Of a stretch of DNA of 7,317 nt, positions 1 through 4,517 are shown in pieces. Source of the stretch: JAADHY01 sp964428935 (lineage in GTDB: Bacteria; Planctomycetota; Planctomycetia; Planctomycetales; Planctomycetaceae); NCBI GenBank assembly GCA_964428935.1, contig CAYSAG010000266.1:1-7317 (forward strand). The letters are read 5' to 3'. Position numbers and translations under genes: made by a program. The stretch's first letter is position 1. Every line of letters starts with the position of its first letter. The notes under the pieces were generated by a model. That model was given only the letters and a program-made list of their open reading frames with translations, was not told the origin of the DNA and did not search any database.

Positions 1-178
1 CTATGTGCACCCAGTTTGGAGCTTGCACAGTACTATTCCCACAATGCAAACCGTTATCCAAAATCCAACCAGACCCGCCGCTCGGTTCTTGCCCTGCTGC
101 CGCGGCGCCCAACAACCACGCGGACAGAAAAGCCACAAGCCACTTGGGTGACGAGGTGAATGGAAGACGGTTCTCCAT
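1..178 (-). CDS. Secreted protein of unknown function, N-terminal part only
   Basis: This minus-strand reading frame starts with ATG at 178-176 and is open to the left edge, giving 59 residues with no stop. The first 30 residues look like a Sec signal peptide: a short n-region with Arg4 and Lys12, a hydrophobic core WLVAFLSAWLLG at about 13-24, and a small-residue cleavage zone AAAAGQ at 25-30. The mature part begins with a Gly/Ser-rich stretch, then GWILDNGLHCGNS, which I do not recognise. The signal peptide placed directly after the ATG is the reason for this start. A purine-rich AAGGAA lies on the minus strand at 198-193, about 14 bases before the ATG, which is longer than ideal for a ribosome binding site. 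The protein is probably exported to the periplasm or cell surface. The gene is divergent from the plus-strand gene at 1551. Function cannot be assigned from this fragment. Confidence 0.62.
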   Translation of the reverse strand, partial: MENRLPFTSSPKWLVAFLSAWLLGAAAAGQEPSGGSGWILDNGLHCGNSTVQAPNWVHI

Positions 179-235
179 GGCTGCTGAGTCGCTTCCTTGC
201 TCAGGCCAAACGAAGCCGTTGTCGAAGCTGACGGC

Positions 236-252
236 CGACCGGCGTCCGGTCG
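236..252. repeat. Perfect inverted repeat, 7-bp arms
   Basis: CGACCGG at 236-242 and CCGGTCG at 246-252 are exact reverse complements around a 3-base loop. There is no following T tract on either strand, so it is not a typical intrinsic terminator. It lies 58 bases upstream of the minus-strand secreted-protein start. In G+C-rich DNA short stems like this arise often, so significance is low. Confidence 0.4.
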
Positions 253-531
253 CTCAGTCGGGCGTGCCGAGAGAGGCGGACCGGCCGTCGAGGACGTCCG
301 AGAGAAGCTCGCCGACGACTCGACAGCAGAGCCTTCTGGCGCCGACAGCCAGCCCAGCCGCAGCGTCTCTTCAAAGCCCGCTCGAACAACCCGTTGCGGG
401 GCGGAATCTTAACACCGGGCTCACGGTGCGGCCAGAGCAGTTTCTGCCGCCGCGTTGACTCGCCCTGGGTCGCCCGTTCCTCCAAGGCCCCTCGACAGGT
501 CCGACCAACCGTAACAGACCAGCGGCGCATG

Positions 532-552
532 GCAGTCGGCTCCGCCGACTGC
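532..552. repeat. Perfect hairpin, 9-bp arms and 3-base loop
   Basis: GCAGTCGGC at 532-540 and GCCGACTGC at 544-552 are exact reverse complements separated by TCC. This is the tightest and strongest hairpin in the intergenic region. No T tract follows on either strand, which argues against a standard intrinsic terminator. It could be one copy of a dispersed intergenic palindromic repeat, an RNA structure or a protein-binding site. The sequence alone does not decide. Confidence 0.6.
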
Positions 553-900
553 GACCAGGAACCGAAGGCGACCCCTCTTCCGCCGCCGCCATTACGGAAG
601 ACATGGCCGAAGGCCAAGAACGCGACAGGCCGCGTTTCAGCGAAATGCTCCTTCAATCGGCACCGCCGTCCCACGGGCCCACCTAGCAGTCACGTCTTTC
701 GCCGGTTCTGACCTCCAACTGCGTGTTTCGAAACCGCCCCAGCGGCCCGAGGGACGCGGTCTCTGGCGTCCGGGGCCGGCTCCGCTCGTTCCGGCCACCG
801 CAGCTTTGCCCTGTCCGGCGTCTGGCCGCCCCGACGGTTCGGTGGGGCAGGCACAAGGCCAGCCCCTACGGTTCGGACGCCGCCCTGGCGTCCCCGCGTC

Positions 901-935
901 CCCAATTCCGAACCCACAGACCCAAATTCCGAACC
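901..935. repeat. Imperfect direct repeat, about 14-bp units
   Basis: CCCAATTCCGAACC at 901-914 recurs as CCCAAATTCCGAACC at 921-935, with one extra A. The start-to-start distance is 20 bases, and a 6-base CACAGA spacer separates the copies. The patch is rich in A and C on the plus strand and is one of the few AT-containing islands in the region. It resembles the A/C-rich repeat patch further right in sharing GAACC words. Confidence 0.55.
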
Positions 936-988
936 GGCGGCCACGACAGAGCGCGGCCCTCCGGGGCGCCGGCGACACACAGTCTTTC

Positions 989-1014
989 GCGTCCCTTCTG
1001 CGCCGCAGGGACGC
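989..1014. repeat. Perfect inverted repeat, 8-bp arms
   Basis: GCGTCCCT at 989-996 pairs exactly with AGGGACGC at 1007-1014 across a 10-base loop. The loop and inner arms can also form a competing CTGCG/CGCAG stem at 998-1008. CAGTCT words lie on both sides, at about 980 and 1014. No T tract follows, so terminator activity is not indicated. Confidence 0.45.
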
Positions 1015-1150
1015 AGTCTGTTCCCTCTGCCTCAACGACCAACGCAAAAGGCAGGCAGTCTCCGGGTCCTAACGTCCGGCACAGAAGCCAAGAGCTCGCC
1101 CCCGGCCTTCGCGTCCCTCTTTCCGCCAACCCGCACCAGCAACCAAACAG

Positions 1151-1213
1151 CAAGAACCACGAACCGAGCACAAAGCACCAGGAACCAAGAACCGAGCACA
1201 AAGCGCCAAGCAC
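1151..1213. repeat. A/C-rich degenerate tandem repeat
   Basis: The 16-base word GAACCGAGCACAAAGC occurs exactly at 1161-1176 and again at 1189-1204, a period of 28 bases. Each copy is preceded by an AAGAACC word and followed by a CC(A/G)-type junction. Read on the minus strand, the patch gives a monotonous Leu/Cys/Gly/Trp/Phe peptide, as expected from translating a simple repeat, not a true protein. It is best treated as a noncoding low-complexity repeat. Confidence 0.65.
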
Positions 1214-1415
1214 ACCCCCGCTCTTAGCTCTCGGCTTCTTGCTCCCCGGTCAACCGCTTCCACCGCCTTTGTTGCCGCTGCCGCGTCGAGCCTTTCCGCT
1301 GGTCTTTCTCCGGCACGCGTCCTCTTCGGTCGTGACCCGTTGTTGGACCACCTCGCCCCACCGCTTCGCCACAGTTCGCGCGCCGCGGCGCCCTCGGCTC
1401 TGGCCAAGAAACGGA

Positions 1416-1445
1416 TTGTGACGTCTGGGCCTTTTGCACTAACAT
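1416..1445 (+). promoter_or_regulatory. Possible promoter for the 1551 gene and scpB
   Basis: TTGTGA at 1416-1421 (4 of 6 matches to TTGACA) and TAACAT at 1440-1445 (4 of 6 to TATAAT) are 18 bases apart. They lie in one of the few AT-richer stretches upstream of the plus-strand gene pair. A start site near 1452 would give a leader of about 100 bases containing the 1491-1514 direct repeat. The match is modest and the call is tentative. Confidence 0.22.
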
Positions 1446-1490
1446 TGGCCGCCCGGTGGAGGCCGCGTCTGAGTTCGCGGCGTCGCCTGC

Positions 1491-1514
1491 GGTCGAAACG
1501 AGGAGGTCGAAACG
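1491..1514 (+). promoter_or_regulatory. 10-bp direct repeat, possible operator or leader element
   Basis: GGTCGAAACG occurs exactly at 1491-1500 and 1505-1514, separated by AGGA, a period of 14 bases. The second copy ends 36 bases before the ATG at 1551. Two exact 10-base copies so close to a start codon could bind a regulator, but no cognate regulator is visible here and no known consensus is recognised. Confidence 0.35.
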
Positions 1515-1538
1515 TTCGGGAAGCGGAAGAGGAAAGCG

Positions 1539-1544
1539 AAGGAG
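1539..1544 (+). promoter_or_regulatory. Ribosome binding site for the 1551 gene
   Basis: AAGGAG lies 6 bases before ATG 1551. The spacing is near optimal and this fixes the start of the membrane-anchored protein over the competing frame that crosses it from 1340. Confidence 0.65.
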
Positions 1545-1550
1545 TGCCCA

Positions 1551-2327
1551 ATGGGAACCCGGTCTGCCGTCCCGGCTGGGACAGTGCTGACAATTGTCGG
1601 CATTCTAGCGGTTCCGCTGCTGGCCGTCTTCGGGCTGCCGCAGCTCTTGCCGGTCGCTCACCAGCCCCCTGGCGAGGTTTCCTCGTGCGAGCCGACACTG
1701 GGTCAGCCTGCTCCTCTGGAGCCTCAGGCTCCTGCCCGCGGCCAGCCTTCTGCAGCGTCCACGCCGCTCGAGTCTGTTCCGGCGACGTCCGCGACCGCCG
1801 CTCCGCCGTTCCCCGCCACTTTGGACGACGCGAATTCAACCGTCGGCCGTTCGGACGGGTGGAGCTTGCCGGGCGTGCCGACCGGCCCGCCGCTTCGGCC
1901 CGCGTCGGCTGGAGCGTCCCAAACGCTGGCAGCCGGACAGCCGTCCGGCCGCGCCGAAGGAGTGCTCGACCAGACGCCCCAGCCGGCGGGAGCTCAGCCG
2001 CTTCCCACCGAGCCCGACGTCACCTCCACGTCCGCCCCGGCCACAATCGGCTCCTCCGCGCAGACCGTCGAGCCCGCCGCCCTTGCCCGCTCCGCGCCGC
2101 AACCGGCCGCTAACTGGCAGTCGGCGTTCGGGCAACTCCAGCGGCTCGGCGTCAGCCATTTCCGCCTTGAGCCGGGACACCGACCGGGCTTGTTTTTCTT
2201 CTGCTGCTACGTCCAGCCCGGCGGCGACTCGCGGATTTCGGTTCGGTTCGAGTCTGAAGCGCCCGACCCGCTTCAGGCCGTGCAGGACGTTCTGAACCAA
2301 GTGACGGAGTGGTACAGTCAGCGGTGA
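1551..2327 (+). CDS. Membrane-anchored Pro/Ala-rich protein of unknown function, coupled to scpB
   Basis: The 258-residue protein starts at ATG 1551 behind a good AAGGAG. Residues about 9-33 (TVLTIVGILAVPLLAVFGLP and flanks) form one hydrophobic segment, either a membrane anchor or an uncleaved signal. Residues 35-187 are a low-complexity Pro/Ala/Ser/Thr-rich linker typical of an extended extracytoplasmic spacer. The last 70 residues (about 188-258) look folded: they open with NWQSAFGQLQRLGVSHFRLE, contain FFFCCYVQPGG with paired cysteines at 208-209, and end with DPLQAVQDVLNQVTEW, an amphipathic helix. I recall similar short C-terminal domains, with a 'phenylalanine/tyrosine-Cys ... DPLQAM ... 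V' pattern, in planctomycete hypothetical proteins, but the function is unknown. The stop codon overlaps the GTG start of scpB by 4 bases, so the two are probably co-transcribed and translationally coupled. The role is not known. A tie to chromosome segregation is only guilt by association. Confidence 0.8.
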   Translation: MGTRSAVPAGTVLTIVGILAVPLLAVFGLPQLLPVAHQPPGEVSSCEPTLGQPAPLEPQAPARGQPSAASTPLESVPATSATAAPPFPATLDDANSTVGRSDGWSLPGVPTGPPLRPASAGASQTLAAGQPSGRAEGVLDQTPQPAGAQPLPTEPDVTSTSAPATIGSSAQTVEPAALARSAPQPAANWQSAFGQLQRLGVSHFRLEPGHRPGLFFFCCYVQPGGDSRISVRFESEAPDPLQAVQDVLNQVTEWYSQR

Positions 2328-3268
2328 CGGAGTGCTCACGCAGACCGAGTGGCGTCTTCGCCCCTCCACACCTTCGCGTCCCTGACAGCCCGCTTGGGTG
2401 GCACCGGGCAGACGGCTCCGGCCCGTGGAGCTGTCGGTTGGGGCTGCCCAGTGCCTGGCGTCGCCGGCTGCTCGACCAGCGAGCCACGGAACGGTTCCGG
2501 CTGCTCCGGCTGGCCGCTCCGACGCAGTCCTTGCCGGACGGCGAGAACGTGCTGCCCCTCACCCGCCGCTCGCCCAAAATGGCTCGTCTGGAGGCAGCAC
2601 TGTTCGTGGCGGGGGAAGCTCTTTCGGCACGACGGCTGGCTCAATTCGCCACGCTGGCCAACACGGCCGAGGTGCACCGTTTGGTCGAGCAGCTGAACCA
2701 AGCTTACGACGCCACCGGCTCGGCGTTCCGTGTCGAGCGGGTGGCGGGGGGCTACCGACTGCTGACCCGGCCCGAGTACGCTCCGTGGCTGGAGCGGCTC
2801 TACGCTCGTCAAGCCCACGTCAAGCTGTCGGCTCCGGCCATGGAAACGCTGACCATTGTGGCCTACCGACAGCCCGTCACGCGGGCCGACATTGAAGCCA
2901 TTCGCGGGGTCCAGTGTGCCGACATTCTGAAGCAGCTCATGGACCGCGACCTAGTCCGCATTGTGGGCGAAGACAACTCGCTGGGCCGCCCGTTCCTCTA
3001 CGGCACCACCCGCAAGTTTCTGGAAGTGTTCGGGCTGGGCAGCCTGGACGACCTTCCCATGGCCGACCGCCTTCGACGCCCAGCCGCACAGGCCGTAGAC
3101 GAGCCAGCCGAGGAGAAGACAAAAGGGCCGCCGGACCAAACTGCTGACCAGTCGGACGAAGAAGCCGCCAGACAGACTCGCGAAGAAGCCCCTGACAAGC
3201 CGGCGGAGGAAGCCGCTGGCGGAGTGCCCGGAGAAGCCGACGCGGGTCCCGTCGAGCCGGCCGCGTGA
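2324..3268 (+). CDS. scpB: Segregation and condensation protein B (ScpB), with long N-terminal extension and acidic tail
   Basis: ScpB is the kleisin-associated winged-helix subunit of the cytoplasmic SMC-ScpA-ScpB complex, which compacts and separates replicated chromosomes. The core lies at residues 86-248. The first winged helix opens with MARLEAALFVAGEALSARRL. The second contains the family hallmark ETLTIVAYRQPVTRADIEA (174-192), followed by GRPFLYGTTRKFLEVFGL (221-238). GTG at 2324 is chosen because it overlaps the upstream stop as GTGA, giving 314 residues. A GTG at 2309 would add 5 residues. ATG 2579 would begin exactly at the conserved core but has no visible ribosome binding site. 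Residues 1-85 are Arg/Pro-rich and match nothing I know, though extended ScpB N-termini seem common in planctomycetes. Residues 250-314 are a disordered Glu/Asp/Pro/Ala-rich tail. scpA and smc are not in the window. Identity is firm and the exact start is not. Confidence 0.92.
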   Translation: MTECSRRPSGVFAPPHLRVPDSPLGWHRADGSGPWSCRLGLPSAWRRRLLDQRATERFRLLRLAAPTQSLPDGENVLPLTRRSPKMARLEAALFVAGEALSARRLAQFATLANTAEVHRLVEQLNQAYDATGSAFRVERVAGGYRLLTRPEYAPWLERLYARQAHVKLSAPAMETLTIVAYRQPVTRADIEAIRGVQCADILKQLMDRDLVRIVGEDNSLGRPFLYGTTRKFLEVFGLGSLDDLPMADRLRRPAAQAVDEPAEEKTKGPPDQTADQSDEEAARQTREEAPDKPAEEAAGGVPGEADAGPVEPAA

Positions 3269-3270
3269 GC

Positions 3271-3284
3271 CCGACGTGGGTCGG
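3271..3284. repeat. Small hairpin just after the scpB stop
   Basis: CCGAC at 3271-3275 and GTCGG at 3280-3284 pair around a GTGG loop, starting 3 bases after the scpB stop. The stem is only 5 bp and no T tract follows, so a role in scpB termination or transcript stability is possible but weakly supported. Confidence 0.3.
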
Positions 3285-3325
3285 CGTGCGGCGAGCAGGT
3301 TCGACCGCTGGCCGGGAGCCCGTCC

Positions 3326-3337
3326 GTGTGGCCACAC
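3326..3337. repeat. 12-bp perfect palindrome between convergent genes
   Basis: GTGTGGCCACAC is an exact palindrome with no loop. It sits in the 103-base gap between the 3' ends of scpB and tmk. As DNA it has the two-fold symmetry of a dimeric protein site. As RNA it would need to open its centre to form a stem, and no T tract is present. The rest of the gap holds only small G+C-rich stems, such as CGGG/CCCG at 3313-3322. Confidence 0.45.
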
Positions 3338-3371
3338 ACTTGCCGTCTGCGACAGCCCGGCCCAGCGCCGC

Positions 3372-4082
3372 TCAGGCCTGCGTCGTCTGTTGCTGAGCCG
3401 AGGCTTCGCTGCGGAGCACCGTCTGCACCACCCGCCACACTCGCTCGTGGACGGCCTCCACGTCGAGCAACCGTCCGCCCTCCACACAGTCGACCCGTTT
3501 CCACTCACGCCGCTCGGCCGCCAGTTCCAAGTACAGCTCCCGCACCCGCTGCAAGTACTCCCGGTCCGCTTCGTGCAAGTCGGCCTTGCGGTCCGTGTAG
3601 CTGCGTTGACCTTTGGCGGTGACCAGCTCTTGGGCCGTCTCCACCGGGACGTCCAACAACACCACCAGGTCGGGCCGCGGCAGCTCGAACAGCCCGAACT
3701 CCAACCGTTCCACCCACTCGGCCAGCCGACGCCGCCCGTCCGGCTGGTCCACTTTGGCCGCTTGGTGAGCGACGTTGGAGAAGACGTAGCGGTCGCACAA
3801 GACCACGTCGTTCCGCTGCAAAGCCGTTTGCAACAGCGTCCGCGACTCCAGCCGGTCGCCGGCAAAGAACAACGCGGCCACGTACGGGTCGACCTCGTCC
3901 AGCCGGCCGAACCGACCGTCCAAGAAGTCGCCCACCACCTTGCCGAAGGCTGTTTGCTCGTAGCGTGGGAAGCTGAAGAGCTGCACCCGGTAGCCCGCCT
4001 GCCGAGCCCGCTCCTCCAGCCGCCTGGCCTGCGTTCCCTTGCCCGAACCGTCGATTCCTTCGATTTCAATCAGCACGCCCAC
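3372..4082 (-). CDS. tmk: Thymidylate kinase (dTMP kinase)
   Basis: Tmk phosphorylates dTMP to dTDP with ATP, an essential cytoplasmic step in dTTP synthesis. The 236-residue length is normal. The Walker A loop is GIDGSGKGTQ at 9-18. The dTMP-binding region is FPRYEQTAFGKVVGDFLDG at 38-56. GDRLES (75-80), the DRY motif (97-99, followed by VFSNVAHQ), the core strand PDLVVLLDVP (137-146) and the Arg-rich lid KGQRSYTDRKADLHE (157-171) follow in the expected order. It lacks the TREPGGT motif of the E. coli-type enzyme and belongs to the FPRY subtype also seen in some other bacteria, archaea and eukaryotes. The start is GTG (4082-4080), placed right before the P-loop strand and preceded by GAGGAG 9 bases upstream. 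It is the last gene of the minus-strand mtaB-STAS-tmk series, 66 bases after the STAS stop, and converges on scpB. Confidence 0.95.
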   Translation of the reverse strand: MGVLIEIEGIDGSGKGTQARRLEERARQAGYRVQLFSFPRYEQTAFGKVVGDFLDGRFGRLDEVDPYVAALFFAGDRLESRTLLQTALQRNDVVLCDRYVFSNVAHQAAKVDQPDGRRRLAEWVERLEFGLFELPRPDLVVLLDVPVETAQELVTAKGQRSYTDRKADLHEADREYLQRVRELYLELAAERREWKRVDCVEGGRLLDVEAVHERVWRVVQTVLRSEASAQQQTTQA

Positions 4083-4091
4083 TCAGACTGT

Positions 4092-4097
4092 CTCCTC
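4092..4097 (-). promoter_or_regulatory. Ribosome binding site for tmk
   Basis: GAGGAG on the minus strand sits 9 bases before the GTG start at 4082. It supports that non-ATG start, since no ATG is available near the P-loop. Confidence 0.55.
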
Positions 4098-4121
4098 TGT
4101 GGCCTTGCCAGAAAAGCGACC

Positions 4122-4151
4122 TGACCGCCGTGTTGCACGTCGCGGCGGTCA
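4122..4151 (-). terminator. Hairpin over the STAS stop codon, possible attenuator or weak terminator
   Basis: On the minus strand TGACCGCCG (4151-4143), whose first three bases are the STAS stop codon, pairs perfectly with CGGCGGTCA (4130-4122) across a 12-base loop. A TTTT run follows 6 bases after the stem, further away than in a classic intrinsic terminator. The hairpin ends about 40 bases before the tmk GTG. It could partly end transcription, mark an mRNA processing boundary or simply stabilise the 3' end. Confidence 0.4.
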
Positions 4152-4517
4152 AGCACACAGCGCAACGGCTTGTTCGGTGTCGGCTGCGGTCTGGAGGTAG
4201 CCGTCCAAGCCGGTGGCTCGCAGAGCGTCGGCGACCAGCCCGTGAAACCCGCAAACCACCAGTCGGCCTCCCACGCGGTGCAGCTTTCGGTGCAGCGTAA
4301 TCAGCTTGGCCAGGAAGGCGCTGCCCGTCCACTCGACGTTGGACAAGTCGAGCACAATTTTGCGGTGTCCGTACTTCGTCACCAGCCGAACCAGCTCCTG
4401 CCCAATCCGCTCCACGTTTTCCTCGTCGCGCAGCTTCGACATTTTCAGGCCGACCACCAGCACTCCGCCTCGGTCGTCCAACTTCAAGTACGGCGACTCA
4501 AACGGTTCAGCCGACAT
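4149..4517 (-). CDS. STAS-domain anti-sigma-factor antagonist
   Basis: This 122-residue single-domain protein resembles the SpoIIAA/RsbV group. In that group an unphosphorylated antagonist binds an anti-sigma kinase and frees a sigma factor, and phosphorylation of a conserved Ser blocks binding. The fold is visible in order: strand GGVLVVGLKM (17-26); helix NVERIGQELVRLVTKYG (34-50); core strand KIVLDLSNVEW (53-63); the phosphorylation loop TGSAFLAKL (64-72), with Ser66 at the expected site; and strand GGRLVVCGF (83-91) followed by a helical end. The usual DSSG is replaced by TGSA, so the preceding acidic residue is missing. The start is ATG 4517 with a perfect Shine-Dalgarno. The gene overlaps the 3' end of mtaB by 11 bases and precedes tmk. 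No anti-sigma kinase, phosphatase or sigma factor is nearby, so the partner is unknown. Domain assignment is strong and pathway is inference. Confidence 0.88.
   Translation of the reverse strand: MSAEPFESPYLKLDDRGGVLVVGLKMSKLRDEENVERIGQELVRLVTKYGHRKIVLDLSNVEWTGSAFLAKLITLHRKLHRVGGRLVVCGFHGLVADALRATGLDGYLQTAADTEQAVALCA

Larger units (their letters stand above)
179..1550. other. Long divergent intergenic region, no credible gene
   Basis: Several overlapping open frames exist on both strands, but their translations are rich in Arg, Pro, Ser and Gly, lack recognisable motifs, overlap each other freely, and have no convincing ribosome binding sites. Open frames of this size are expected by chance at this G+C content. 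From left to right the region contains a 7-bp hairpin at 236-252, a 9-bp hairpin at 532-552, a direct repeat at 901-935, an 8-bp hairpin at 989-1014, an A/C-rich repeat patch at 1151-1213, a possible promoter at 1416-1445 and a 10-bp direct repeat at 1491-1514. The plus strand is strikingly rich in pyrimidines between about 960 and 1340. A structured RNA cannot be excluded, but I recognise none of the common families. Confidence 0.6.

Noticed and set aside
7..55. TTGCA ... TGCAA inverted repeat near the left edge
   Set aside because: The arms are only 5 bp and it lies within the coding sequence of the left-edge secreted protein.
866..1213. Hydrophobic Leu/Cys/Trp/Gly peptide on the minus strand that looks like a membrane protein
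   Set aside because: It is the direct translation of the degenerate repeat at 1151-1213. The periodicity is at the DNA level.
1151..1213. Possible CRISPR array
   Set aside because: There are only two imperfect units with a 28-base period, no unique spacers of constant length and no cas genes.
723..1421. 232-codon open frame on the plus strand
   Set aside because: The translation is Pro/Arg/Ser-rich, includes peptides from the simple repeat, has no ribosome binding site and no recognisable domain.
1069..1839. 256-codon open frame on the minus strand in the divergent region
   Set aside because: It runs across the start and ribosome binding site of the 1551 gene and ends in the A/C-rich repeat. 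Composition is Arg/Ala/Gly-rich with no motif.
2951..4069. 372-codon open frame on the minus strand
   Set aside because: It is out of frame inside tmk and antisense to scpB. It is Trp/Arg/Ser-rich without domain signatures.
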